A stretch of DNA of 63,472 nt from an uncultured Clostridia bacterium (GCA_947649615.1 CANSSG010000014.1:1-63472), one strand, 5' to 3'. Shown: positions 1 to 8,136, counted from the first letter of the stretch. The notes: a model not told the origin generated them from the sequence alone. Translations and numbers: made by a program.

Positions 1-498
1 TGACGGCGGTGCCGTGCTGGTCGTCGTGGAAGATGGGGATGTCGCACTTTTCCTTCAGCTTCCGCTCAATCTCAAAGCACCGGGGGGCGGCGATGTCCTC
101 CAGGTTGATGCCGCCGAAGCTGCCGGACATGAGATACACCGCGTTGACAAATTCGTCCACATCGTGGGTCTTGACGCAGAGAGGGAACGCGTCCACGCCG
201 CCGAAGGACTTGAACAGCACGCACTTGCCCTCCATTACCGGCATGCCCGCCTCCGGGCCGATGTCCCCAAGGCCAAGCACCGCACTGCCGTCGGTAATCA
301 CCGCGCAGAGGTTGTGGCGGCGGGTCAGCTCGTAGCTCTTGTTGATATCCTTCTGGATTTCCAGGCAGGGCTGGGCTACGCCGGGGGTGTAGGCCAGGGA
401 TAAGTCCTCCTTGCCCTCCACGGGGACGGTGGCAATAACTTCAATCTTGCCCTTCCACTGCTCATGAAGGCGCAGGGATTCTTTCGCGTAATCCATAA
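1..498 (-). CDS. Malic enzyme, N-terminal part (cut by window edge)
   Basis: The 166 visible residues are the N-terminal half of an NAD(P)-dependent malic enzyme, which oxidatively decarboxylates malate to pyruvate in the cytosol. Readable family motifs are [54 protein letters not shown] and FHDDQHGTA. Together these form the substrate and metal-binding core of the short bacterial malic enzymes. The Rossmann NAD(P) domain lies outside the window. The start is the ATG complement at 496-498, 13 bp after the stop of the LarA-family gene, so it is probably the last visible member of the minus-strand operon that begins with GAPDH. The coenzyme cannot be judged from this part. Confidence 0.93.
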
Positions 499-511
499 TG
501 AAATTTCTCCT

Positions 512-1765
512 TTATTTTACAATCCTGGGCAGCGTGGAGCCGCCGTAGGGCATGGCCAGCACGGTGGCGTCCGGCCCCAGCTTTTCAAAAGCCGCGTCCA
601 GCGCCGCCTGGGCGGTAGGCTGGGGCGTGAGGAAAATGGAGCGCACAAAATCAGGCGCCAGGTCGCTGACCAGGTACACGTCCGCCTTTTCCAACGTCAT
701 GGCGATGGCGGCGGCCTTGTGGCCTCCCAGCTGGAAATCCCGGCCAATGCGCTCGATCATGGCGGCGGGGGATTCGGACTGGGTCATCCACTCCTCAAAT
801 ACCCGCTCGCCTAAGCCTTCCTTACAGGAACCGATGAGGATAATCACACCGCCTGGGTTCACCGCGTGGCGGGCGTTGTCCAGGGCCTTCTGCGTCTGGT
901 AAAGGTTCAAATCCTTGGGTGCGCCGCCCTGGCTTACCAGGACGATGTCCGCCCCTTGGGGCAGTTCCTTGAGGTAGAGCCGGTCCAAGAATTTGCAGCC
1001 CTCCCGGTGGGCCTGAACCGGATGCCCCGCCACGGCGCGGATGATTTCCTTGTGCTCGCTGAGGACTACATTGACGATGAAGTCGATGCCGCAGAGACGG
1101 CCCGCTTCCTCAATGTCCATGCGCAGGGGGTTGGTATCCAGCGCCCCGGCGCAGGCTTCCGGGCGGACCATCATGGCGTGGTTGGACTGGATGGCGTCCC
1201 GGGTGGAGACGCCGGGCATAATGGCTTTCGCCCCGCCGGAGTAGCCCGCGAAATAGTGGTACTCAATGTTCCCCAGGCAGATGCGGCGGTCCGCCTCCGC
1301 TACGGCCCGGGTGATGTCTACCGGCGTCCCGGCGGCGGTGGTCCCTAAATGGACGCAGTCCGACGGGTCGCTGTCCATGCATTTGATCTCCCCCCAGGCC
1401 CGGTCTCCAGCCAGCTTTTTCTGTTCCTCCGGCGTATGCTTCCGGTGGCTTCCCAGGGCAAATACCAGGGTGACGTCCTCCGGCTTTACCCCCGCCCCCC
1501 ATAGCTCGTCCAGCAGGGCGGGCATAACTTTATAGGTGGGCATGGGGCGGGTGATGTCGCTGGTGATAACGGCAATTTTTTCACCGGGATGCACGACCTC
1601 CCCCAGGCGGGGCGTCCCAATGGGGTTTTCCAGGGCGCGGCGGACCTCCGCTTCGCCAGTGAGGTGTAACGCTACTTCGTTGGCGTGGAGCACCGACAGG
1701 AGGTTTTTTTCCGGGACTTCTGCCTCCTGGGTTCCTGCGCCAAATCCGAAACTCAACTTCATCAT
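512..1765 (-). CDS. larA: LarA-family nickel-pincer hydroxyacid racemase/epimerase (LarA1)
   Basis: A 417-residue member of the LarA (DUF2088) family. LarA enzymes racemise or epimerise 2-hydroxyacids using a nickel-pincer nucleotide bound to a lysine. Residues matching the Lactobacillus plantarum LarA site are visible: His107 (in GSHRKH), His170 (in EYHYFAGYSGGAK), Lys180 as the cofactor attachment lysine, and His196 (in SNH). The His-Lys-His spacings (10 and 16) equal those of H174, K184 and H200 in LarA. The family also contains racemases for malate, phenyllactate and hydroxyglutarate, and a gluconate epimerase, so lactate is not assured. A malic enzyme directly downstream makes malate a reasonable guess. 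The maturation genes larB and larC are at 57.3-59.3 kb. Confidence 0.9.
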   Translation of the reverse strand: MMKLSFGFGAGTQEAEVPEKNLLSVLHANEVALHLTGEAEVRRALENPIGTPRLGEVVHPGEKIAVITSDITRPMPTYKVMPALLDELWGAGVKPEDVTLVFALGSHRKHTPEEQKKLAGDRAWGEIKCMDSDPSDCVHLGTTAAGTPVDITRAVAEADRRICLGNIEYHYFAGYSGGAKAIMPGVSTRDAIQSNHAMMVRPEACAGALDTNPLRMDIEEAGRLCGIDFIVNVVLSEHKEIIRAVAGHPVQAHREGCKFLDRLYLKELPQGADIVLVSQGGAPKDLNLYQTQKALDNARHAVNPGGVIILIGSCKEGLGERVFEEWMTQSESPAAMIERIGRDFQLGGHKAAAIAMTLEKADVYLVSDLAPDFVRSIFLTPQPTAQAALDAAFEKLGPDATVLAMPYGGSTLPRIVK

Positions 1766-1780
1766 ATATTCTCCTAATAA

Positions 1781-1954
1781 ATGCCCATTCTCAATACCGT
1801 GCGGCGGATTGGGTTTTCCGGCGCAGAATAGAGCGAGGGTGGCCGTCCGCCTAGGACTTCCTACTTATAGATGTAGATGCCCGTTCCCGTTACCGTGCGG
1901 CGGATTTGGTTTTCCGGCGCAGGATAGGGCGAGGGTGGCCGTCCGCCTAGGACT
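1781..1954. repeat. Two tandem copies of a 78-bp intergenic sequence
   Basis: Copies at 1781-1858 and 1877-1954 match at 71 of 78 positions, counted by eye, with a period of 96 bp. Each begins ATGCCC and ends GCCTAGGACT. They fill the gap between the transketolase C-subunit gene and the LarA1 gene in the minus-strand operon. No start codon with a ribosome-binding site was seen in them. They may be a duplicated intergenic element or an RNA-stability or processing segment. No function is recognised. Confidence 0.85.
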
Positions 1955-1964
1955 GGCTGTCCGA

Positions 1965-2930
1965 CTAGGACTTTTTGGCGATGATGGATTTGGCCTGCTC
2001 TACGATGTGGGCGGCGGTCAGGCCGAAACGCTCCTGCAAATAGCCCTGGGGGCCGACTTCGCCAAATTCGTCCTCTACCGCTACATAGCCGGCGGGGACG
2101 GGACGCTTCTGGGCCAGGACTTCGCTGACGGCAGACCAGAGACCGCCGAATTTGTTGTGGTTCTCCGCCACCAGCACCGCGCCGCACTTCTTTGCCCAGG
2201 CCTCCACCGCTTCCACGTCTAAGGGCTTGATGGTGAACATGTCGATTACAGCCGCCTGGATGCCTTCGGCGGCAAGGGTCCCGGCGGCCTGCATGGCCTC
2301 GTGAACCATGATGCCGCAGGCGAAAATGGCGATGTCGCTCCCCTCGCGGAGGGTGACCGCCTTGCCGATGGGCAGGTCGCTGCCTTCCTCATAGACCTTG
2401 GCGTATTGCTTGCGGCCTACGCGGATGTATTTGACGCCGGGGCGGTTGACGCACTGGCCCAGTACGCTGATGAGCATGGTGGGGTCGGTGACGTCGATCA
2501 CCGTCGCGCCGGGGAGGGCGCGGTAAAGGGCTACATCCTCGAAGGGCATGTGGGTGCCGCCGTTCATGGTGGCCGTTACGCCGGGGTCTGTGCCGATGAT
2601 GGTGACGTCGTTTTTCGCGTAGCCCCCGCTGAGGAACGCCTGGTCATAGCACCGGCGGGAGGCGAAGGGTCCGAAGGTGTGGACGATGGGCTTGAACCCC
2701 GCCGAGGCAAGGCCGCAGGCTACGCCCACCATGTTCGCCTCCGCTATGCCGCAGTTGATGGCGCGGCCCGGGTTGGCCTTGGCCCACTTGGCGGTGCCAA
2801 TGCAGCTCATTAAATCCGCGTCTAGATAAATGACGTCCGCGTCCTTTTCCGCTAAGGCCGGGATCGTCTCGCCCAGTACGCTCTTGCACAGCCGGGGGTC
2901 CATTTCCCCTGTATAGACTACCTTCATCAT
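1965..2930 (-). CDS. Transketolase, C-terminal subunit (split type)
   Basis: A 321-residue protein matching the C-terminal half of transketolase: the Pyr domain (residues 5-170) and the transketolase C domain (about 190-310). Visible motifs are NCGIAEANMVGVACGLA, which carries the Glu that activates thiamine diphosphate, and FGPFASRRCYDQ. It would pair with the adjacent N-terminal subunit to move two-carbon ketol units between sugar phosphates. The upstream partner ends at 2934, 3 bp from this start, which indicates translational coupling and a 1:1 complex. Split transketolases are common in Clostridia. The substrate could be ordinary pentose phosphate or an analogue such as the sulfo-sugar used by sulfo-transketolases; sequence alone does not decide. 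Confidence 0.93.
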   Translation of the reverse strand: MMKVVYTGEMDPRLCKSVLGETIPALAEKDADVIYLDADLMSCIGTAKWAKANPGRAINCGIAEANMVGVACGLASAGFKPIVHTFGPFASRRCYDQAFLSGGYAKNDVTIIGTDPGVTATMNGGTHMPFEDVALYRALPGATVIDVTDPTMLISVLGQCVNRPGVKYIRVGRKQYAKVYEEGSDLPIGKAVTLREGSDIAIFACGIMVHEAMQAAGTLAAEGIQAAVIDMFTIKPLDVEAVEAWAKKCGAVLVAENHNKFGGLWSAVSEVLAQKRPVPAGYVAVEDEFGEVGPQGYLQERFGLTAAHIVEQAKSIIAKKS

Positions 2931-2933
2931 CTC

Positions 2934-3779
2934 TCAGCCCTCCAACGCCGCCAGCTCGCTCTTAAGCTGGGCAGTCCATCTCTCAAATTGTTCGTCGCTG
3001 ACCGGCAGGCTGTGGTTCATGGCCGTATCCGCTACCTCCTGGATGCCCGCGCCCTTTACCGTGTCCAAAATGACGGCGTGGGGCTTCCCGGCGGCTTGGC
3101 GGGTGCGCTCCAGGGCGTCCGCTACGGCTTCCACATCGTTGCCATTGACCTTTACTGTGTCAAAGCCGAAGGCTTCCAGCTTGGCCACATAGTCGCCCAT
3201 GGGATAGACGTCCTCCGTCCAGCCGTCCAGCTGCCGCTTGTTCCAGTCCAGAAGAACCACCAGGTTATCCAGCTTTTTGGCGGACGCGAAGGCTAACGCC
3301 TCCCAGACCTGGCCCTCGTTGCTCTCGCCGTCGCCTACTATCAGGAATACGCGGGCATCACGGCCGCGCAGCTTCTCGCCTAAAGCCATGCCGCAGGCGA
3401 GGGACGTACCCTGGCCCAGGGAACCGGTGGTCATGTCTACGCCGGGGGTCTTGTTCCGGTCGCAATGGCTGGGGAGACGGGTGCCGGGACGGTTCAGGGT
3501 TTTCAGCTCCTCATAGGGGAAGAAGCCCTTTACCGCCAGGGTGCCGTATACCGCCGGGCCGGCGTGGCCCTTGGAGCAGACCAGCTTGTCGCGCTCCGGC
3601 CACTTGGGGTCCGCCGCGTTGTATTTCATTTCCTTGCCGTACAACACCGCCAGTACGTCGGCGATGCTCATGGCTCCGCCCAGGTGGCCGGAACCCAGGG
3701 AGTGGATCGCTTCCAGCGCCGCCATCCGGATGCGGACGGCAAGCGCCTGCAATTCCTTTTTCTTTGCCGCTTCCATCAT
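2934..3779 (-). CDS. Transketolase, N-terminal (thiamine diphosphate-binding) subunit
   Basis: The N-terminal PP domain of a split transketolase, 281 residues from the chosen start. Motifs are LGSGHLGGAMSIADVLAVLYG, the GDGESNEGQVWEA thiamine-diphosphate/metal motif, and DWNKRQLDGWTEDV. The start at 3779 is preferred over an in-frame ATG at 3803 because GAGAGGTG lies just upstream of the Met-Met pair; the longer version would run back to the end of the PGK gene. It sits between PGK and the C-terminal subunit, with 11 bp to PGK, in a tight minus-strand operon. Confidence 0.93.
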   Translation of the reverse strand: MMEAAKKKELQALAVRIRMAALEAIHSLGSGHLGGAMSIADVLAVLYGKEMKYNAADPKWPERDKLVCSKGHAGPAVYGTLAVKGFFPYEELKTLNRPGTRLPSHCDRNKTPGVDMTTGSLGQGTSLACGMALGEKLRGRDARVFLIVGDGESNEGQVWEALAFASAKKLDNLVVLLDWNKRQLDGWTEDVYPMGDYVAKLEAFGFDTVKVNGNDVEAVADALERTRQAAGKPHAVILDTVKGAGIQEVADTAMNHSLPVSDEQFERWTAQLKSELAALEG

Positions 3780-3790
3780 GCTTTCACCTC

Positions 3791-5044
3791 TCAATTTTCG
3801 CACAGCCCCGCGCCGTGGCGGAGGGCCTTGACCACCGGCAGCTCCTCGCCGGTCAGGAACCGGATCAGCGCGCCGCCTCCGGTGCAGATATAGCCCATCT
3901 TGTCCGTTAAGCCGTATTTTTCCGTGGCCGTGATGCTGTCGCCGCCGCCCAGGACGGTGTGGGCCTCCGTGTCCGCCAAGGCCTGCCAGACGGCTTTTGT
4001 CCCGGCTTCGCTGGGGGCTTGCTCGAATACGCCCATGGGTCCGTTGACAAAGACGGTTTTGGCATTCAAAATGGCTTCCCGGTAGGTTTTCGCCGTATTG
4101 CCGCCAATGTCTACGGCGGCAATGTCCGCCGGGATTTCACCGATGGCGGCTTCGCGGCGCGCGCCGTTTTCTACCCATGCCAGGTCCTCCGGCAGGGTTA
4201 TTTTTTTGCCGTATTGGGCATACAGATCCTTGGCCTTTTCCAGATAATCGCCGTAGTTGGCGTTTATGATAAAGTCCAGGCTGCCCTGGCCGGTTTCTTT
4301 GCCCAGCGCTGCCAGGAAGATGTTGGACACCAGGCCGCCGGTGAGAATCTGGTCCGCTACGCCCCGCTCCAGAACTGTTTTCATCATCAGGAAGGCGTCG
4401 GAAATCTTCGCCCCGCCCAGGACGAACACGCAGGGGCGGGCAGGGGCCTCCATAACCTGGGAGACGGTGCAGAACTCCTTTTCAAACAGCCGCCCCATGT
4501 AGGAGGGGAGAACCTGCTCAAAGCCGCACAGGCTGGGCTGGTCCCGGTGGGCGGCGGCGAAGGCGTCGCATACATACAAGTCCGCCAGGGGCGCCAGCTT
4601 TTCTACCAGAAGGGTTTTGGCCTGCTGCCCATGGGTCAGGCGGAGCTTCATTTCAAAAAGGGTCTGCTCCTCCGCTACAAAGCGGACATTGTCCAAAAGC
4701 AGAATCCCGCCGTTTTGGAGCTTCTGGATTTCCTCCCGGGCGGCGGGTCCGCAGACGTCGTCAATCCATTTCACTTCCCGCCCCAGCAGCTCGCCGAGAA
4801 CCTTGGCGTGGGGACGGGTGGTATAGTAGTTTTTGTATTCAATGTCACTGCCCTGGTGGGCCAGAAGAACCACCTTCGCGCCCTTGTCCGCAAGCTCCCT
4901 GACGGTGGGGACGCAGGCGGTGAGACGGTTGATGCTCTTTAAAGTGCCTTTTTCCCGGTCTACGGGCTGGTTGATGTCTACCCGGCAGAGGACGGTTTTG
5001 CCCTCTACCTGGGCTTCATCCAGGGTTTTGATGCCAAAACGCAT
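3791..5044 (-). CDS. pgk: Phosphoglycerate kinase, archaeal-like
   Basis: A 417-residue phosphoglycerate kinase, which interconverts 1,3-bisphosphoglycerate plus ADP with 3-phosphoglycerate plus ATP. Visible landmarks are CRVDINQPVD with the substrate-binding Asp and Asn near the N-terminus, LLAHQGS (usual bacterial form HxGRP), LLDNVRF, FVLGGAKISDA, FVNGPMGVFE and GGGDSITATEKYG. The N-terminal form (DINQPVD, HQGS) and the length look closer to archaeal PGKs than to the roughly 395-residue bacterial type; this was judged by eye. The start at 5044 follows a clear ribosome-binding site, and upstream in-frame Met codons fall inside the GAPDH gene. It follows the type II GAPDH by 38 bp, giving a matched pair for the glyceraldehyde-phosphate to phosphoglycerate step. 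Confidence 0.92.
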   Translation of the reverse strand: MRFGIKTLDEAQVEGKTVLCRVDINQPVDREKGTLKSINRLTACVPTVRELADKGAKVVLLAHQGSDIEYKNYYTTRPHAKVLGELLGREVKWIDDVCGPAAREEIQKLQNGGILLLDNVRFVAEEQTLFEMKLRLTHGQQAKTLLVEKLAPLADLYVCDAFAAAHRDQPSLCGFEQVLPSYMGRLFEKEFCTVSQVMEAPARPCVFVLGGAKISDAFLMMKTVLERGVADQILTGGLVSNIFLAALGKETGQGSLDFIINANYGDYLEKAKDLYAQYGKKITLPEDLAWVENGARREAAIGEIPADIAAVDIGGNTAKTYREAILNAKTVFVNGPMGVFEQAPSEAGTKAVWQALADTEAHTVLGGGDSITATEKYGLTDKMGYICTGGGALIRFLTGEELPVVKALRHGAGLCEN

Positions 5045-5082
5045 AGTATTCTCCTTCCGCGCCAGGGGGCGCGGGCCTTTTT

Positions 5083-6135
5083 TTACTTGAAGCGGCCGAT
5101 GCGCAGGTACTTGTTGGTCTCGGCGGTACCCGCCTCGCGGGTGGGCTGCATCTCCATGGCCGCGCGGATGGCGTCCATGGTCTCGGGGATGGTGACGCTC
5201 TCCTGGGGGATGTTGATGGCGTACATGATGTCGTCGCCGCTCTCTACAATGCTGTCCTCCCACAGGCCGATTTCGTACATGTCGCCCCGGCGGTTGCCCA
5301 GGTCCCGGGCGTACTTGAAGAGGCTGGCGTTGCCCAGGAAGCCCTCGTCAATGGTCACCGTGCGGATGCGGGGATGGGCGCGGAAGGCTTCCAACGCCTG
5401 CTCCCGGGTGATCTTCTTCCCGTCCTTGCCGGACGCCAGGACGGTAATAATATGCCCATGGGTTACCGGCGTATGTACCAGGATGCCCGTGGCCTCGACG
5501 TGGGGCATGATGGTCATCAGATCCACCGCCTGATGGCTGGGGGCCTTGTCGATTTGCAGGGCGTTGGTCAGGCCCCGGTGATAGTCGCCCGGGTCCGCTA
5601 CCCGGCGGATGATGGTGATGGCGACCTTCTCCACGCCTACCGCGCGGTCCAGGCAGTCTACCGTGCGGATCAGGCCGGTGGTGTTGCAGCTTGTCAGCTT
5701 CAGGTACTTCTGGCCCAGGCCCTTTTCATAGTTTGCGTAGCCGTGGAAAAATACGTCGGCCACGGAGTTCTTCTCGCCGCCCTGGAAAATGGCCTTTACC
5801 CCCATCTTCTCATACAGCTCCTTGTTCTTCGCCCCTACGCCGCCGGGGGAAGAGTCCAGCATGATGTCTACCTTGCCGCACAAGTCCTCGAAGGAACCGG
5901 CGACGGGAATGTCCAGCGCGTCAAACTTCGCCTTGTCCGCGCCGCCTACCAGATACAGATTGTACTTGACATTGTTGGCGCCAACCATGCCGTTCTCCCG
6001 CAAGGCCCGGATTGCCAGGGTGGGCGCAAGGTCCGCAATGCCGACCAGCTCCATGTCCCCCTGCATCGCTACGCCGTCCGCCAAACGCTGGCCGATGGTG
6101 CCGTAGCCCGCTACGCCAACTCTTACCTTCGCCAT
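5083..6135 (-). CDS. gap: Type II (archaeal-like) glyceraldehyde-3-phosphate dehydrogenase
   Basis: A 350-residue GAPDH of the archaeal (type II) family, not the usual bacterial GapA. It shows the Rossmann motif GVAGYGTIGQRLAD at residues 7-20, a catalytic cysteine in TSCNTTGL (Cys150), and PHVEATGILVHTPVTHGH. Bacterial GapA would read NGFGRIGR and SCTTNC instead. The reaction is phosphorylating oxidation of glyceraldehyde-3-phosphate, or an analogue, with NAD(P). The start at 6135 has GGAGG upstream. It is the first gene of the minus-strand operon and lies behind a consensus promoter. A type II GAPDH in a bacterium points to lateral transfer or to specialisation on a related aldehyde phosphate. 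Confidence 0.92.
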   Translation of the reverse strand: MAKVRVGVAGYGTIGQRLADGVAMQGDMELVGIADLAPTLAIRALRENGMVGANNVKYNLYLVGGADKAKFDALDIPVAGSFEDLCGKVDIMLDSSPGGVGAKNKELYEKMGVKAIFQGGEKNSVADVFFHGYANYEKGLGQKYLKLTSCNTTGLIRTVDCLDRAVGVEKVAITIIRRVADPGDYHRGLTNALQIDKAPSHQAVDLMTIMPHVEATGILVHTPVTHGHIITVLASGKDGKKITREQALEAFRAHPRIRTVTIDEGFLGNASLFKYARDLGNRRGDMYEIGLWEDSIVESGDDIMYAINIPQESVTIPETMDAIRAAMEMQPTREAGTAETNKYLRIGRFK

Positions 6136-6218
6136 AATTTTTGTCCTCCAATTCAGAATTTTGCCGTCTGGAGAGAGTCCGTGTCCACAGGCTCCAACGC
6201 AAACGTTTTTACATGGTG

Positions 6219-6247
6219 ATTGTAGCATTTTTTCGCCCGCCTGTCAA
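6219..6247 (-). promoter_or_regulatory. Sigma-A-type promoter of the GAPDH-PGK-transketolase-LarA operon
   Basis: On the minus strand, TTGACA (complement of 6242-6247), a 17-bp spacer and TACAAT (complement of 6219-6224). It lies about 85 bp upstream of the GAPDH start and back to back with the deoR-like promoter. Confidence 0.8.
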
Positions 6248-6264
6248 TTTCAAATGTGAGGTCT

Positions 6265-6300
6265 TTGGTAATTTTATTTGTTTATACAATAACTTACCAA
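6265..6300. promoter_or_regulatory. Candidate operator between divergent promoters
   Basis: TTGGTAA at 6265-6271 and TTACCAA at 6294-6300 are perfect inverted 7-mers, 22 bp apart. They sit in AT-rich DNA exactly between the minus-strand operon promoter and the deoR-like promoter. This is the expected place for the DeoR-family repressor to bind and control both directions, which is inference from position and symmetry. Confidence 0.5.
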
Positions 6301-6314
6301 CTTTTTTAAAATAG

Positions 6315-6343
6315 TTGACAATTTCCTTTGGCTGCGGTATAGT
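6315..6343 (+). promoter_or_regulatory. Promoter of the deoR-like gene
   Basis: TTGACA at 6315-6320, a 17-bp spacer and TATAGT at 6338-6343, about 37 bp before the start codon. AAGGAGG at 6366-6372 is the ribosome-binding site. Confidence 0.8.
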
Positions 6344-6379
6344 ATATGCAGCAGATTTTTCCGGGAAGGAGGCGACCTT

Positions 6380-7138
6380 ATGCGGGATGGACGCATGAAG
6401 CAGATCGCGGCGCTGGTGGCCAGGCGGGAAACCGTCTCCATGGAGGAGCTGCGCCGCACCTTCGGCGTGTCGATGAACACCATCCGCGCCGATGTGGCCA
6501 AGCTGGCGGAGAGCGGCGCGGTGGAAAAGGTCTACGGCGGCGTCAGGGCCGTCCGGAAGCAGGAGGTCCCCCTTTTTACCCACCGTATGGAACTGCATGC
6601 CCAGGAGAAAAAACGCATCGCCCGCTATGCCCAAAAGCTGGTGCGTGACGGGGACATCCTCTACATCGACGCGGGGACGACGACCATGCACCTCATCGAC
6701 TGCCTGGACCCGGCGAAGCATGTGACCGTGGTGACCGGGAACCTCTACGTGGTGGGCAGGGCCTACGCTAAGCCCAATGTGGATTTGATCGTCCTGCCGG
6801 GCGGCATGAACCGGCGGACCAATTCCGTGGCCGACGGGGGGACTTTGGAGTTTTTGGCCCGCTACCGGTGCGGGAAGGCGTTTATGGGCGCATCCGGCGT
6901 GTCCCCCGACGGAAGGCTCAACGTCTCCACTTATATGGAATATGAACTGAAAAAACTGGCTGTGGAACAGAGCCAGCAGGCCTTCCTCCTGCTGGACGGC
7001 AGCAAGTTCGGCGGGAACAGCCTGCTTTCCTACGGTGCGCTGGCGGATATGGCGGAGGTGGTTACCGACGCTTACTGCCCGCAGGAGGCGCGGGAGCAGT
7101 GCGCCCGGGCGGGCGTTCCATTGACCGTAATCGAATAG
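6380..7138 (+). CDS. DeoR-family transcriptional regulator
   Basis: A 252-residue DeoR-type repressor. The N-terminal HTH (residues about 5-57) reads VSMEELRRTFGVSMNTIRADVAKLAESGAVEKVYGGV, with the family's R-D signature. The C-terminal sugar-phosphate sensor begins near residue 75 and contains DAGTTTMHL and GGMNRRTNS. DeoR-family regulators normally release DNA when they bind a phosphorylated sugar intermediate. The gene diverges from the GAPDH-PGK-transketolase-LarA1 operon across 244 bp holding both promoters and an inverted repeat, so it is the likely regulator of that operon and perhaps also of the aldolase-PFK-TPI operon at 24.6 kb. Confidence 0.92.
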   Translation: MRDGRMKQIAALVARRETVSMEELRRTFGVSMNTIRADVAKLAESGAVEKVYGGVRAVRKQEVPLFTHRMELHAQEKKRIARYAQKLVRDGDILYIDAGTTTMHLIDCLDPAKHVTVVTGNLYVVGRAYAKPNVDLIVLPGGMNRRTNSVADGGTLEFLARYRCGKAFMGASGVSPDGRLNVSTYMEYELKKLAVEQSQQAFLLLDGSKFGGNSLLSYGALADMAEVVTDAYCPQEAREQCARAGVPLTVIE

Positions 7139-7149
7139 GAGGATGACCC

Positions 7150-7827
7150 ATGTACCGGATTGAAACCCATTTGCATACGACCCATTCCAGTGAGTGCGGC
7201 TGGCTGGACGCCGCCGCGCTGGCGGAAGCCTATCAGAAGGCCGGCTATGCCGCGCTGGCCATTACCGACCACTACAACCGGGATACCTTTCAGTACCTTG
7301 GCGTCGATACCACCGCTCCGGGGGATAAGGTGGGGGCGTTCCTGAATGGGTACGATAAGCTGCGGGAGGCCTGCGGAAAACGGGGCATTACCGTCTATAA
7401 GGGCGCGGAACTGCGGTTCGATGAGTGCTGCAACGACTACCTGCTGTACAATTACCCCAACGAGTTGCTGGAAGACCCGGAAACGGTGTTCCGGATGGGC
7501 ATCGCCGCTTTCGCCCCCCTGGCACGGGAAGCGGGGGCGCTGCTGGTCCAGGCGCACCCCTACCGGAAAAAATGCACCCCCGCCTTCGCCTGCTACCTGG
7601 ACGGGGTGGAGGTCCTCAACCTGAACCCCAGGCACGACAGCCGCAACGACCGGGCGGAGGAATACGCCGCCCTCCATGGGCTGCTGCGCACCGGAGGCTC
7701 CGACTGCCACCGGAGCGAGGACGTCGCCGCAGGCGGCATCCTCGCGGAAGAGCTGCCGGAGGATGCGGCCGGGTTCGTACGGCTGCTCCGGTCCGGGAAA
7801 TATACGATCATTGGGAAAAATAGATAA
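7150..7827 (+). CDS. PHP-domain metal-dependent phosphoesterase
   Basis: A 225-residue PHP-domain protein. The metal-binding motif HLHTTHSSECG is at residues 7-17, ITDHYN near 40 and QAHPYR near 136, and GGSDCHRSED lies near 187. PHP proteins bind three divalent metals and hydrolyse phosphoesters such as nucleotides or histidinol phosphate. It starts 11 bp after the DeoR-family gene with GGAGG upstream, so the two are co-transcribed. Linkage to a sugar-phosphate regulon suggests hydrolysis of a sugar phosphate or a detoxifying role, but the substrate cannot be told. Confidence 0.85.
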   Translation: MYRIETHLHTTHSSECGWLDAAALAEAYQKAGYAALAITDHYNRDTFQYLGVDTTAPGDKVGAFLNGYDKLREACGKRGITVYKGAELRFDECCNDYLLYNYPNELLEDPETVFRMGIAAFAPLAREAGALLVQAHPYRKKCTPAFACYLDGVEVLNLNPRHDSRNDRAEEYAALHGLLRTGGSDCHRSEDVAAGGILAEELPEDAAGFVRLLRSGKYTIIGKNR

Positions 7828-7892
7828 AAGCCGCGCATAATAGGGCCGTCCCGCCGCATAGGATGTAGTAAAAACTGCGGAGGGACGGTTTT

Positions 7893-8015
7893 ATGATGAG
7901 AAAAGATCGGTTTATCGTGTTTTTGCTGCGCAGAAGGTATCTGCTGATGGCGCTGGCTATCGTGCTGGCGGCGGTGATGTTCGCGGCGGCATGCCTGCCG
8001 GATTTCCTGCTGTAG
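7893..8015 (+). CDS. Small single-span membrane protein (40 aa)
   Basis: A short frame starting Met-Met-Arg-Lys-Asp-Arg, preceded by GGAGGGA 8-14 bp upstream. It encodes basic residues near the N-terminus, an RRR cluster, then a hydrophobic segment of about 22 residues (YLLMALAIVLAAVMFAAACL) and the end PDFLL. The positive-inside pattern suggests the N-terminus faces the cytoplasm. It lies between the PHP gene and the pfkA promoter. No family is recognised, and it may also be chance coding, but the ribosome-binding site and topology support it. Confidence 0.5.
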   Translation: MMRKDRFIVFLLRRRYLLMALAIVLAAVMFAAACLPDFLL

Positions 8016-8046
8016 GGACCAGTCTGATATTTTTCCCGGGGGACGC

Positions 8047-8075
8047 TTGACAGGGAGGGGCGGGGCATATAAAAT
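8047..8075 (+). promoter_or_regulatory. pfkA promoter
   Basis: TTGACA at 8047-8052, a 17-bp spacer and TAAAAT at 8070-8075, about 60 bp upstream of the pfkA start. It gives pfkA its own strong promoter, independent of the deoR-PHP unit. Confidence 0.85.
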
Positions 8076-8136
8076 AGTGGAGGGTCTGCCTGCGCGTGGG
8101 GACAGGCCGCCTACTACATCTTTCGGGAGGAAGCAT

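Noticed and set aside
1-6135. A sulfo-transketolase (SqwGH) cluster
   Set aside because: Split transketolase fits, but the sulfo-fructose and sulfo-erythrose isomerases and the isethionate-forming reductase expected next to it are not visible, while GAPDH and PGK are not part of that pathway. Kept only as a weak hint through the transporter types.
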